Of a stretch of 64,000 nucleotides of DNA, positions 43,533 to 52,255 are shown piece after piece. The stretch comes from Pustulibacterium marinum. GTDB lineage: Bacteria > Bacteroidota > Bacteroidia > Flavobacteriales > Flavobacteriaceae. How positions within the stretch are numbered: position 1 is the stretch's first letter; each line of letters opens with the position of its first letter. The notes beneath the pieces are model-generated. The model did not search any database. It saw only the letters and a list, made by a program, of their open reading frames with translations, and had not been told where the DNA came from. The translations under genes and the position numbers were made by a program. The stretch lies in the NCBI RefSeq assembly GCF_900116665.1, contig NZ_FPBK01000010.1, forward strand, positions 62,001 through 126,000, in the 5' to 3' direction.

Positions 43533-44352
43533 AATTTAAAAATTGAATACAGGCATAAGCAAATGGAGCTGCAAAAATAAGGCTATCTAACCGATCTAGC
43601 ATGCCGCCGTGACCAGGCAAAATAGCGCCACTATCTTTAACTCCGGCAGTTCTTTTGAATTTCGACTCCACAAGATCACCAAGTGTGCCAAAAATAACTA
43701 TGACTATTGCTAAAGCTATCCATTTGGTGAGGTTCATTTCATCGGTATAATTAAATAAAATGATTGAAGCAATAATGGCAAAAATGAGGCCTCCTATAAA
43801 ACCTTCTATGGTTTTCTTTGGAGATACTCGCTCAAATAATTTTCGTTTGCCAAATGCACGTCCGGTTAAATATGCGAAAGAATCGTTAACCCAAATAAGA
43901 ATGAAAATACCAATAATGAGCATTTTGGCAAACGCATGGTTTTGATAGGGTATCATGGTTAAAAAAATACAACCGGCACCTATATAAAACAAACTGATAA
44001 TGTATTTCTGCAATTTGGATAGAATACCATCTCGCTGTTTTTTACTGAAAAGGTTTCTAATCAAGATAAGATTGGTAACCAAAGTTAACCCCATAAGAAT
44101 GTTTACGGCATTTTCTTTATAGATTCCAGATGATTTTTCTTCTAAGAGATATATAAATATCCACCAAAGCAGTAGAAAACCTATGAAAATAGAATATCCT
44201 TTCAGGTGAACCATTTTTTTAAATTCGTGTAAGCAGGCTATTCCAAATATCATGAAAAGAAAGTCAAACGCATCTGAATTCAGCCAAGCAGCCGCAACAA
44301 CCAGAACAACGTAAATGATGCCTGTTATACATCTTTTTAATAATTCTCTCAT
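43522..44352 (-). CDS. cdsA: Phosphatidate cytidylyltransferase
   Basis: A 276-aa polytopic enzyme making CDP-diacylglycerol from CTP and phosphatidic acid. IWVNDSFAYLTGRAFGKRKL, SPKKTIEGFIGG and the C-terminal signature GDLVESKFKRTAGVKDSGAI followed by LPGHGGMLDRLDSL are all intact. Eight or so membrane helices. It overlaps the Psd-family gene and follows the LUD-domain gene by 3 nt, so lipid synthesis genes form one leftward unit. Confidence 0.95.
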   Translation of the reverse strand: MRELLKRCITGIIYVVLVVAAAWLNSDAFDFLFMIFGIACLHEFKKMVHLKGYSIFIGFLLLWWIFIYLLEEKSSGIYKENAVNILMGLTLVTNLILIRNLFSKKQRDGILSKLQKYIISLFYIGAGCIFLTMIPYQNHAFAKMLIIGIFILIWVNDSFAYLTGRAFGKRKLFERVSPKKTIEGFIGGLIFAIIASIILFNYTDEMNLTKWIALAIVIVIFGTLGDLVESKFKRTAGVKDSGAILPGHGGMLDRLDSLIFAAPFAYACIQFLNYVS

Positions 44353-44355
44353 GTA

Positions 44356-44961
44356 TTAAAGGTCTTCTAGAAGCAGTAAATATAGGTTTTTTGAGCTACT
44401 TCCGTAAGTCATAAAATTTTTCTCAGTGGTGATTTCGAAATTTTTAATAGTGGTTATGTTCGAGGGAATTCTGTTTGGATGTTTGGTTTTAATACCGCGT
44501 AAACCTTCACTTATAGTTTTAACTAGTTGACTCGTAGTTGCTAAAACAATAAAATTATCTGGGAAATCATTGAGTTTTTTTTCTTTGATTTGTTCAGAGG
44601 AGATGAGTAGTGCTCCAGTATCTGCAACAAGGTATTCACAAGTTGTAAAAAAGCAAGGAGCGTCTGTATTATCTTTTGAAAGGGTTACCTTGAAATTTTT
44701 AAAACTTTCTTTTAGTTTATTTTCAAAGCAATAGATGTTTTCATTTTCCCAACTGTTTTCAATCAAAATATTCTGGAAGCTGTCAAAAACTTCCGTCATG
44801 TTGTCACAATAGATAAATCTACCGCCGTTGTTCTTAAAGTTTATTGCGAAAAGTTCATCGATAGGAGTATGTTCATCGGGCATGAACTTTCCTCTTTCTT
44901 CACTGTCTTCGTTCTCGTTTTCTTTTTTAGAAAGTCCAAAAAATCGTTTAAATAGACTCAT
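44356..44961 (-). CDS. LUD-domain protein (LutC/YkgG-like)
   Basis: A 201-aa protein of the lactate-utilisation (LUD) superfamily. Residues 5-30 form a charged leader (KRFFGLSKKENENEDSEERG). TTCEYLVADTGALLIS and NFIVLATTSQLVKTISEGLR are the family's conserved core, where the D-T-G-(A/T) loop is diagnostic. LutC forms part of an L-lactate-oxidising complex with LutA/LutB, but neither partner is nearby. Here it leads the cdsA operon just after the ftsH terminator. A catabolic role is therefore uncertain. Confidence 0.78.
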   Translation of the reverse strand: MSLFKRFFGLSKKENENEDSEERGKFMPDEHTPIDELFAINFKNNGGRFIYCDNMTEVFDSFQNILIENSWENENIYCFENKLKESFKNFKVTLSKDNTDAPCFFTTCEYLVADTGALLISSEQIKEKKLNDFPDNFIVLATTSQLVKTISEGLRGIKTKHPNRIPSNITTIKNFEITTEKNFMTYGSSSKNLYLLLLEDL

Positions 44962-45004
44962 GCACGAATACTTCTTTTCTGAAATTCTTAATTATCGTAA
45001 AGAT

Positions 45005-45044
45005 AAAAAATCTTAATTAAACCAATGTCTAATTAAGATTTTTT
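45005..45044 (-). terminator. ftsH terminator
   Basis: A 15-bp stem (45005-45019 with 45030-45044), AT-rich (AAAAAATCTTAATTA), ending in six T's when read on the minus strand. It separates ftsH from the LUD-cdsA operon. Confidence 0.75.
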
Positions 45045-45081
45045 AAACAGTTCTATGTTATTTTCGGGTAATCCGTAAAAC

Positions 45082-47043
45082 TTAGGCTTCTAAGTTTGTT
45101 TCTTTTCCTACGTTTTCAGCTTTTTCAAAAGGTCTTTTTCCGAAAATTTCCTCAAGATCGTCTTTGAAAATTACTTCTTTTTCCAATAGCTTATTGGCTA
45201 AAGCAGAAAGTTTATCTTGATTTTCTCGTAAAATTTCAATGGCTCTTTTATATTGGGCTTCAATGATTTCAGAAATTTCTTTGTCAATTATTTGAGCTGT
45301 CTCTTCACTGTATGGTTTAGAGAAATTATAATCTGTTTGACCTGAAGAATCGTAATACGTGATGTTTCCTAATTTGTCATTTAGACCATAAATAGTAACC
45401 ATAGCTTTTGCTTGTTTTGTAACTTTTTCTAAATCACTCAAAGCTCCTGTAGATATTTTATCAAAAACTACTTTTTCTGCAGCTCTACCACCCATGGTTG
45501 CACACATTTCATCTAACATTTGTTCTGGACGAACAATTTGTCTTTCCTCCGGCAAATACCAAGCAGCACCTAATGATTGACCTCTAGGTACAATAGTCAC
45601 TTTTACGAGTGGAGCGGCATGCTCTAATAACCAGCTAACAGTTGCGTGACCAGCTTCGTGGTATGCAATAGTTTTTTTCTCATCTGGTGTGATAATTTTA
45701 TTTTTCTTTTCTAGACCTCCAATAATTCTATCTACAGCGTCCAAGAAATCTTGTCTATCTACAGCTTTTTTACCGTTTCTAGCGGCAATAAGAGCAGCTT
45801 CGTTACAAACATTGGCAATATCAGCACCAGAGAAACCAGGCGTTTGTTTTGCTAAAAATTCTAGGTCTAAAGTTTCTTTTGTTTTGATTGGGCGTAAATG
45901 AACTTCAAAAATCTCTCTTCGTTCATTGAGATCTGGAAGATCTACATAAATCTGTCTGTCAAATCTACCAGCACGCATCAATGCTTTATCTAAGATGTCT
46001 GCTCGGTTGGTAGCGGCTAATACAATTACATTAGTATTGGTACCAAAACCATCCATTTCTGTTAGTAATTGATTCAGTGTGTTTTCTCGTTCATCATTAG
46101 AACCGGTGAAATTATTTTTTCCACGAGCTCTACCAATGGCGTCAATTTCATCAATAAATATAATTGCAGGTGATTTTTCTTTAGCTTGTTTGAATAAGTC
46201 ACGAACACGAGATGCTCCAACTCCAACAAACATTTCAACAAAATCTGAACCTGATAAAGAGAAAAACGGAACTTTTGCTTCACCAGCTACAGCTTTTGCT
46301 AATAAAGTTTTACCTGTTCCTGGAGGTCCTACCAGTAAAGCTCCTTTTGGGATTTTACCTCCTAATGAAGTATATCTTTCTGGATTTCTTAAGAATTCTA
46401 CAATTTCCTGAACTTCTTCTTTAGCACCTTCTAAACCGGCTACATCTTTAAACGTAGCACGAATGTCCTTTTTCTCGTCAAATAGTTTAGCTTTTGATTT
46501 ACCAATATTGAAGATTTGACCTCCGGCACCGCCGCCACTTCCGCCAGACATTCTGCGCATTAGGAAAATCCAAAGTCCCAAAATTAGAATGAATGGTAAA
46601 ATGCTAATAATGATATCTGCAAAAGTTGTGTCTTCTGTGTCAAATTTAACCTCAGTGTTGTTAAGGTTGTTCTCATCAATTGTTTTTCGAATGCTATTTT
46701 CAAAATTTTGAAGATCACCAAATTTAACTTGATATTGAGGAACTTCTGAAGTAGCTGTTTTTGGGATCAATGAATCACCGCTTCCAACATCTTTATGAAC
46801 ATCTTTGCTTAAAGCGTCCTCTTTAAGATAAACTTTAGCCGTTTTGGTGTTAGAAATGATAAGTACTTGTTTAATGTCTCCATTCTTCAAGTATTCATTT
46901 AATTGAGTGTTGGAGATTTCTTTAGGTTGATACCACATACCTCCTCCACTAAAAAATTGAAAGCCAATGATGAGGAGTAATATAACAGCATAAATCCAGT
47001 AGGAACTGAATTTAGGTTTTTTATTTTGATTCTTTTTTGCCAT
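45082..47043 (-). CDS. ftsH: ATP-dependent zinc metalloprotease FtsH
   Basis: A 653-aa membrane AAA+ protease that degrades misfolded membrane proteins and short-lived regulators. Two N-terminal helices (about 14-31 and 142-162) bracket a periplasmic domain. Then come a Gly-rich linker, Walker A GPPGTGKT (239-246), Walker B DEID (298-301), the second region of homology ending RAGRFDR, and the zinc site HEAGH (462-466) with its third ligand expected in the [19 protein letters not shown] region. All catalytic motifs are intact. It follows rsfS by 8 nt. Confidence 0.97.
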   Translation of the reverse strand: MAKKNQNKKPKFSSYWIYAVILLLIIGFQFFSGGGMWYQPKEISNTQLNEYLKNGDIKQVLIISNTKTAKVYLKEDALSKDVHKDVGSGDSLIPKTATSEVPQYQVKFGDLQNFENSIRKTIDENNLNNTEVKFDTEDTTFADIIISILPFILILGLWIFLMRRMSGGSGGGAGGQIFNIGKSKAKLFDEKKDIRATFKDVAGLEGAKEEVQEIVEFLRNPERYTSLGGKIPKGALLVGPPGTGKTLLAKAVAGEAKVPFFSLSGSDFVEMFVGVGASRVRDLFKQAKEKSPAIIFIDEIDAIGRARGKNNFTGSNDERENTLNQLLTEMDGFGTNTNVIVLAATNRADILDKALMRAGRFDRQIYVDLPDLNERREIFEVHLRPIKTKETLDLEFLAKQTPGFSGADIANVCNEAALIAARNGKKAVDRQDFLDAVDRIIGGLEKKNKIITPDEKKTIAYHEAGHATVSWLLEHAAPLVKVTIVPRGQSLGAAWYLPEERQIVRPEQMLDEMCATMGGRAAEKVVFDKISTGALSDLEKVTKQAKAMVTIYGLNDKLGNITYYDSSGQTDYNFSKPYSEETAQIIDKEISEIIEAQYKRAIEILRENQDKLSALANKLLEKEVIFKDDLEEIFGKRPFEKAENVGKETNLEA

Positions 47044-47051
47044 ACTTTAAA

Positions 47052-47423
47052 TTAATAGTTTGTTGCTATGGAGGTTACTTTTGCATCTCCCCAAAGCCCT
47101 TCGATATCATAAAATTCTCTAATGTGTTTTTGAAATACGTGGACAACGATGTTTACATAATCTATCAGTACCCACTCAGAGTTGTCCGTTCCTTCCACGT
47201 GCCAAGGTTTGTCTTTCAGTTCTTTACTAACAACTTTTTGAACAGAGTTTACAATTGCATTTACCTGAGTGTTCGAAGTACCATTACAAATTACAAAATA
47301 GTCACAAACTGTATTCTCTATCTCCCTTAAGTCCAGAATGTCTATATCCTGTCCTTTTACATCTTCAATTCCTTTTAAAATAAATGTGATTAATTGATCT
47401 GTGCTACTTGCGTCTTTTACCAT
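47052..47423 (-). CDS. rsfS: Ribosome silencing factor
   Basis: A 123-aa protein of the RsfS/Iojap (DUF143) family, which binds ribosomal protein uL14 and blocks subunit joining during starvation. DIDILDLREIENTVCDYFVI followed by CNGTSNTQVNAI, then PWHVEGTDNSEWVLIDYVNI and VVHVFQKHIREFYDIEGLWG contain the conserved family motifs. It is first in a transcript with ftsH, diverging from birA. Confidence 0.95.
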   Translation of the reverse strand: MVKDASSTDQLITFILKGIEDVKGQDIDILDLREIENTVCDYFVICNGTSNTQVNAIVNSVQKVVSKELKDKPWHVEGTDNSEWVLIDYVNIVVHVFQKHIREFYDIEGLWGDAKVTSIATNY

Positions 47424-47442
47424 TAAAAATTTGAATTTTCCA

Positions 47443-47450
47443 CAAAGTTA
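47443..47450 (-). promoter_or_regulatory. -7 element (TAACTTTG) upstream of rsfS-ftsH
   Basis: A perfect minus-strand TAnnTTTG, 19 nt before the rsfS ATG in the 93-bp rsfS/birA spacer. A one-mismatch plus-strand TACCTTTA at 47487-47494 could serve birA. Confidence 0.5.
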
Positions 47451-47516
47451 TTACTTTTTTGGTTTTTAAGCTATGTATATTAACATTACCTTTAAATAAT
47501 AAATCTAATTATTTAC

Positions 47517-48248
47517 ATGCATTTAATCAAACTTAGTGCCACAGAGTCTACAAATAGTTTCTTAAGAAATCTATTACGTGAAAAGGAACCCAATGATCTT
47601 ACTGTGGTAATTACAAGACATCAAACCAGAGGTAGAGGACAAATGGGAACAACATGGATGTCTGAAGCTGATAAAAACCTGACTTTTAGTGTTTATAAGA
47701 AAATGTCTTGCTTGGCGGTACACCAACAGTTTTACATAAGTATGGGCGTTTCTCTTGCGATTCATAGAGCTTTATCAAAATTTACTATACCTGACTTGAA
47801 AATAAAATGGCCAAACGACATTTTGTCAGGGAATAGTAAGATTTGTGGAATTTTAATTGAAAACATTATCAAACAAGGTCAGTTAACAGCCGCTATTGTT
47901 GGAATAGGGTTGAATGTAAACCAATTGGAGTTTGAAGGGTTACAAAGTGTGTCTTCTATTAAAAGAATTACCGGAGTTCATTATCATTTGGAAGAAATTA
48001 TGAATGAAATCATAGCACAACTTCGTGTAGTGGTGAGAGCAATTGAACAGGGGAAACTAGCAGATATCAAAGAAAAGTATGAAGAATTATTATTCAGAAA
48101 AGATAAACCTTCTACTTTTAAAGATCTTGAAGGAAATCTGTTCATGGGCTTTATAAGGTATGTGAACGAGAGTGGGAAATTGGTGATCGATGTAGAGAAT
48201 GATCACAAGCAAGAATTTGAGCTGAAAGAAATAAAGCTACTTTATTAA
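47517..48248 (+). CDS. birA: Biotin--[acetyl-CoA-carboxylase] ligase, catalytic domain only
   Basis: A 243-aa monofunctional biotin protein ligase. ATESTNSFLR, TRHQTRGRGQMGTTWMSEAD (the biotinyl-AMP loop G-R-G-R-x-G-x-x-W with local variation), IKWPNDILSGNSKICGILIE and VGIGLNVNQ are the catalytic motifs. No N-terminal winged helix is present, so unlike E. coli BirA it cannot act as a repressor. It attaches biotin to acetyl-CoA carboxylase carrier proteins. A terminator follows directly. Confidence 0.94.
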   Translation: MHLIKLSATESTNSFLRNLLREKEPNDLTVVITRHQTRGRGQMGTTWMSEADKNLTFSVYKKMSCLAVHQQFYISMGVSLAIHRALSKFTIPDLKIKWPNDILSGNSKICGILIENIIKQGQLTAAIVGIGLNVNQLEFEGLQSVSSIKRITGVHYHLEEIMNEIIAQLRVVVRAIEQGKLADIKEKYEELLFRKDKPSTFKDLEGNLFMGFIRYVNESGKLVIDVENDHKQEFELKEIKLLY

Positions 48249-48256
48249 AATAAAAA

Positions 48257-48285
48257 AAGTCCGGTTAATTAACCGGACTTTTTAA
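48257..48285. terminator. Bidirectional terminator behind birA
   Basis: AAGTCCGGTT/AACCGGACTT palindrome around AATT, with A-run on the left and T-run on the right. Serves birA and the convergent SRPBCC gene. Confidence 0.86.
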
Positions 48286-48305
48286 TATGTAAAACTATGT
48301 TGTTT

Positions 48306-48698
48306 TTATAATTTACTCATATTAGTTACCAATGTACCTACAAAATTTGTAATTGGGCTTTTGATCATCATACCCATCATAGGATTGAATTGTCCTTCAA
48401 AAAGTAAAATACATGTACTTTCAGTTTCCGAGATAGATTCAATATTTGCTGTAAGTGTGAAAGGAAGTTTGTCACTTGCAGCACCTAGTACAACCTGATT
48501 ATACGCTGTTTGATCTTTAAGTTCCAGTACAATTTCTGGCATTCCAGACAATGCAAACAAAAAACGTTTCTCGTTTAGCATTTCAAACTTAGTAATGCTT
48601 TCAGGCATTAATTTTTCAAAATTCTTTACATCTGTTAAAAACTCGAAAAGTTCCTTTTGGCTTTTTTGAACAGTTGCTTTTGGGCTTTCAATTGTCAT
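48306..48698 (-). CDS. SRPBCC-fold (START/Bet v1-like) protein
   Basis: A 130-aa protein with a single SRPBCC domain: KSQKELFEFLTDVKNFEKLM opens the lipid-pocket helix, and FEGQFNPMMGMMIKSPITNF leads into the closing helix. The pocket fold binds hydrophobic ligands, but no catalytic signature is visible. It follows pyrE by 13 nt in a pairing common in Flavobacteriaceae. Function unknown. Confidence 0.8.
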   Translation of the reverse strand: MTIESPKATVQKSQKELFEFLTDVKNFEKLMPESITKFEMLNEKRFLFALSGMPEIVLELKDQTAYNQVVLGAASDKLPFTLTANIESISETESTCILLFEGQFNPMMGMMIKSPITNFVGTLVTNMSKL

Positions 48699-48711
48699 AA
48701 TTCAAAAATCT

Positions 48712-49359
48712 TTATACAGTTTGATTCCAAGTATCTGGGCTCTTTCTCCAATCGGTTAAAGTTACCAATTCACTTTCAGAAATGTAGTTAGTGTCAGTTG
48801 CTTGTTCTAGCAAATAAGGGTAATTACTCAAGGTGTGTAATTGAATATTTGCTTCTTTAAAGTTTTTCTCAGCAATGTCAAATCCGTAAGAGAAAATAGC
48901 AATCATTCCCTTTACATTTGCGCCAGCTTCCTTTAGAGCTGCAACTGCATTCAAACTACTTTTTCCTGTAGAGATTAAGTCTTCTATCACAACCACATTG
49001 GAGCCTTTGTCTAGAAAACCTTCAATTTGATTTTGGCGTCCATGTTTTTTAGCTTCTGGACGAACGTATACAAATGGAACACCTAAATATTCCGCGACCA
49101 ACATACCTATTCCTATAGCTCCTGTAGCTACACCAGCAATCACATCGGCTTTACCATAGATTTTCTCTACTTGCTTTGCCATGTTTTCGCGAACGTAGTT
49201 ACGAATAGGAGGAAAAGAAAGAATAATTCTGTTGTCACAATAAATTGGAGAATGCCATCCTGAAGCCCATGTAAAAGGATTTTTAGGATTCAACTTTATT
49301 GCATTAATTTGCAACAGAAGTTCGGCAGTTTTTTTTGCTGTATCTTTATCTAAAACCAT
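48712..49359 (-). CDS. pyrE: Orotate phosphoribosyltransferase
   Basis: A 215-aa type I phosphoribosyltransferase converting orotate and PRPP to OMP in pyrimidine synthesis. WASGWHSPIYCDNRIILSFP is the OPRTase N-terminal motif. VRPEAKKHGRQNQIEG forms the catalytic flexible loop, and VVVIEDLISTGKSSLNAVAA the PRPP-binding site. The open frame extends to 49497, but ATG 49359 is the right start: the -7 element TACATTTG sits at 49371-49364, only 4 nt before it. The Nudix gene begins on the opposite strand 8 nt away. Confidence 0.94.
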   Translation of the reverse strand: MVLDKDTAKKTAELLLQINAIKLNPKNPFTWASGWHSPIYCDNRIILSFPPIRNYVRENMAKQVEKIYGKADVIAGVATGAIGIGMLVAEYLGVPFVYVRPEAKKHGRQNQIEGFLDKGSNVVVIEDLISTGKSSLNAVAALKEAGANVKGMIAIFSYGFDIAEKNFKEANIQLHTLSNYPYLLEQATDTNYISESELVTLTDWRKSPDTWNQTV

Positions 49360-49363
49360 GACA

Positions 49364-49371
49364 CAAATGTA
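49364..49371 (-). promoter_or_regulatory. pyrE promoter: -7 element TACATTTG with TTG at 49397-49395
   Basis: Minus-strand TTG-N23-TACATTTG-N4-ATG. With about 4-7 nt from a Bacteroidota -7 element to the transcription start, the pyrE mRNA would be leaderless or nearly so. The element also covers the ATG (49367) of the divergent Nudix gene. Confidence 0.6.
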
Positions 49372-49972
49372 TGAAGTTTTTGTTAATGACCATCCAATTA
49401 TTTTAATCAGTGAATTAAAAAAAGAGGATACTTTTAAATATTTCTTACTTGAAAACGTAGATCTTTCAAAAGTTATTAAGGATTTGAATAATGGCAAAAT
49501 GCAGGCTGCATATCTTTATCATCCTGAAAAAGAGCAATTGATTAAAAAATTTAAGAGCAATATTAAAACGGTTTTGGCTGCAGGCGGAGTTGTTAGGAAT
49601 AAAAAAGGAGAAATTCTATTTATTTTTAGAAATGGAAAATGGGATCTTGCCAAAGGAAAATTGGATAAAGGGGAAAAAATAGAAAAGGCGGCTATTCGCG
49701 AAGTAGAAGAAGAAACCGGAATTAAGAAATTGAAGCTTGGTGAGTTCTTTAAAACTACGTATCACATTTTTAAACGAAACGGTGTTTACAAGTTAAAAGA
49801 AACACACTGGTACAATATGACTAGTGAATACGCTGGAAAATTGAAACCACAGGAAGAAGAAGGGATTACCAAGGTAGAATGGCTAAACTCTGCTCAAATA
49901 GACAAAGCATTGCAAAATAGTTATCCCAACATCAAAAAGCTTTTTAACGAAATTGAAATAACGGCAGAATAA
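49367..49972 (+). CDS. Nudix hydrolase
   Basis: A 201-aa protein. The Nudix box GKLDKGEKIEKAAIREVEEETGI (about residues 103-125) fits G-x5-E-x7-R-E-U-x-E-E-x-G-U perfectly, giving the Mg-binding Glu residues that cleave nucleoside diphosphates linked to another moiety. The first 70 residues (MYEVFVNDHPIILISELKKE) form an extra N-terminal domain found in many Flavobacteriaceae homologues. ATG 49367 was preferred. ATG 49358 is also in frame and would overlap the pyrE start itself. Substrate unknown. Confidence 0.87.
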   Translation: MYEVFVNDHPIILISELKKEDTFKYFLLENVDLSKVIKDLNNGKMQAAYLYHPEKEQLIKKFKSNIKTVLAAGGVVRNKKGEILFIFRNGKWDLAKGKLDKGEKIEKAAIREVEEETGIKKLKLGEFFKTTYHIFKRNGVYKLKETHWYNMTSEYAGKLKPQEEEGITKVEWLNSAQIDKALQNSYPNIKKLFNEIEITAE

Positions 49973-49983
49973 TTATTCTGCCG
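49962..49983. terminator. 22-bp perfect palindrome covering both convergent stop codons
   Basis: CGGCAGAATAA/TTATTCTGCCG is self-complementary. It contains the GCA GAA TAA end of both the Nudix gene (+) and the M14 gene (-). It can form a hairpin on either transcript. The T-tract is weak, so it may act as an mRNA 3' stabiliser or a poor terminator. Confidence 0.5.
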
Positions 49984-51727
49984 CTTCTATTCTGTATATA
50001 GGATACCGCAAATGTGACTTTTCGTAATAGTCAGAATGTTTGTAGATCCAACTTAATTGTGTATACCAATTTTCTGCAAAAGCAGTGTCTTGTTCTTTGG
50101 TAGCTAGAAATTCAGATTTTAATTCCGCATCTTTTTCTAAAAGTTCCGAAGCAATATCTTCAAAAACATAGGGCGAAAAGTGTTCTTTTTGTTGAAGAAT
50201 TGGGTCGAAAAAATTCCAGTTAAAAAATGAATCTGGAGCTGCTGGTTCCAAAGTTTCTAGCAAATATCTTTTTCCGGGTTGATCTACTTTAATGATCACA
50301 TCTCCTTTTCTAAAGGTTATGGAATCCGTTTTAGCAGTAATGATTGTATTACTATGCATGTAGTGCCCTTCAAAAGGTTGACTCATGGTTTCAAAATCAT
50401 CAATGTGATAATACGTGAAAACGCCTGTGGTATCTTCTTCAAGTGTTCGCATTTCAATCTTGTTGGCTTTAAGTTTTTCAATAATTTTATACCAACCTTG
50501 TGGAATAACGTAAGCCTCTGGAACAGCTACTTTTACTGTGGGCTTAAAGTAATTATAATACTTTACAGGTCTTTCAAAAGGTCTTTCTCTATCGTATTTT
50601 AGGCGGTTGTAACCAGTAACTTCACTAACTAGCGTATCGGCTTCAAAACCTTTGAAATTAAATTCAGTGTATTTGGTAGAGTCTACTTCCCATTGAACTG
50701 GGTATTCCGTTTCTTCTTTGATTTCGTTGGCTGCCATGGCTCGTAAATCTCCAATTCTTTTGGCTTGTTTGTCTGTTATGGCTAACAAACTTTTCATCAA
50801 TTCATACGTGCCTTCAACTCTTTGTTTGTAGGGTTTAAGCATGTGGGTTTCCACCATCATTCCTAAAGTATTCCATAGCGTTGTATATCCTGTAGAATAT
50901 CTGGGATAGTCCATAAACTGTTGGAAACCAACTTCAGGAGTTTGATTAAAAACATTTACGTAAGGTGTAATTGGAAGTTCTTTTTGTTTCAAGGAATCTA
51001 TGAGCGCTGGCATAAATTCGGTATGTAAATAATTGCCTAAACTTCCTTGTAGTTTATTATGTTGGGTAAATAAATGTGTTAATGTATACTGATAATTTGC
51101 ACCATTACTCACGTGATTATCAATAAAAACATCGGGTTTTACTTGATGAAATATCGCTGCGAATGAAGCCGCATTTTTGGAGTCCATTTTTATGAAATCT
51201 CTATTCAAATCATAATTTTGAGCATTTCCTCTAAAACCATACGCTTCTGGTCCATTTTGATTGGCTCGTGTGTGTGAATTTCTATTGAGAGCACCGCCAA
51301 TATTGTAAACAGGAATTGCAACAATAACGGTGTTTTTTGGTATCTCAATTTGTTCTTGAGCAAGATTTCGTATCAATAACATGGTGGCATCAATTCCGTC
51401 GCTTTCACCCGGATGAATACCATTATTAATCATTAATATGCGTTTTCCTTCTTCTCGAAGATTTACAAAATTGAAATCTCCATTTGGATTGTAGACTACC
51501 ATATGCAATGGATAACCACTATCCGTTGGTCCCATGGTTTGTAAACTCACAGAAGAATAGCTGTTTGCTAGCTCTTTGTAAAATTCTATAACCTCTGGAT
51601 ATGTTGGAGTTTCTTTTCCTTCTGAGGTTTCAAAAACTGTAACAAAGCTGTCTTTTTTACTAGTTAATGGCGATTCGCAAGCGAAAAATAATAGAGCTAC
51701 TAGGGGAATGAAAAAATATTTTTTCAT
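49973..51727 (-). CDS. M14-family zinc carboxypeptidase lipoprotein
   Basis: A 584-aa exported lipoprotein: the signal peptide ends in LFFAC with lipidated Cys17. The M14 zinc motif is GIHPGESDG (His105, Glu108), with the third ligand expected at His205 in FIDNHVSNG. NYDLNRDFIKM is the substrate-binding Asn-Arg segment, and the catalytic Glu would lie in the MMVETHMLKPY region (about 290-300). A long C-terminal half (about 330-584) has no family I recognise. It probably cleaves peptides on the cell envelope, as part of nutrition or peptidoglycan metabolism. Ends adjacent to the Nudix gene. Confidence 0.87.
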   Translation of the reverse strand: MKKYFFIPLVALLFFACESPLTSKKDSFVTVFETSEGKETPTYPEVIEFYKELANSYSSVSLQTMGPTDSGYPLHMVVYNPNGDFNFVNLREEGKRILMINNGIHPGESDGIDATMLLIRNLAQEQIEIPKNTVIVAIPVYNIGGALNRNSHTRANQNGPEAYGFRGNAQNYDLNRDFIKMDSKNAASFAAIFHQVKPDVFIDNHVSNGANYQYTLTHLFTQHNKLQGSLGNYLHTEFMPALIDSLKQKELPITPYVNVFNQTPEVGFQQFMDYPRYSTGYTTLWNTLGMMVETHMLKPYKQRVEGTYELMKSLLAITDKQAKRIGDLRAMAANEIKEETEYPVQWEVDSTKYTEFNFKGFEADTLVSEVTGYNRLKYDRERPFERPVKYYNYFKPTVKVAVPEAYVIPQGWYKIIEKLKANKIEMRTLEEDTTGVFTYYHIDDFETMSQPFEGHYMHSNTIITAKTDSITFRKGDVIIKVDQPGKRYLLETLEPAAPDSFFNWNFFDPILQQKEHFSPYVFEDIASELLEKDAELKSEFLATKEQDTAFAENWYTQLSWIYKHSDYYEKSHLRYPIYRIEAAE

Positions 51728-51768
51728 AGAGAACTTAAGGATGTTTAGGTTGTTTGTTTACAGGTTGT

Positions 51769-52221
51769 TTAAAACCGAACACTATCTGGAACTAAACCAG
51801 TATAATCACCTTTGTTTCTAATCACGTCTCTTACAATTGAAGAGGAAATGAAAGAAGTGCCGGCTGCTGTTAATAAGAAAACGGTTTCCATATTACTCAA
51901 CTGTCTATTGGTGTGTGCAATTGCTTTTTCAAATTCAAAATCAGCAGGATTTCGCAATCCTCTTAAAATAAAATCAGCATCAACTTCTTTGCAGAAATCT
52001 ACGGTTAAGCCTTCGTAGGTTAAAACTTTTACTTTGGGGTCATTTTGAAAAGCATCTTCAATGAATTTTACACGTTCTTCTATGGTAAACATGTAGTTTT
52101 TATCGGCATTGATACCAATAGCAACAATGATTTCGTCAAAAAGTTCAGAGCCTCTTTTAATAATATCGAAATGTCCTAAAGTTACAGGATCAAAAGACCC
52201 TGGGAATATTGCTCTTTTCAT
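51769..52221 (-). CDS. coaD: Phosphopantetheine adenylyltransferase
   Basis: A 150-aa nucleotidyltransferase, the fourth enzyme of coenzyme A synthesis. AIFPGSFDPVTLGHFDIIKR contains the T-x-G-H motif that binds ATP. FILRGLRNPADFEFEKAIAH and FISSSIVRDVI (the I-S-S-S/T-x-x-R site) complete the active site. Length is standard. It follows ddl by 34 nt on the same strand. Confidence 0.96.
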   Translation of the reverse strand: MKRAIFPGSFDPVTLGHFDIIKRGSELFDEIIVAIGINADKNYMFTIEERVKFIEDAFQNDPKVKVLTYEGLTVDFCKEVDADFILRGLRNPADFEFEKAIAHTNRQLSNMETVFLLTAAGTSFISSSIVRDVIRNKGDYTGLVPDSVRF

Positions 52222-52255
52222 GTGTGTTTTTGTCTCTTTGGTAAAGGTACAAAGT

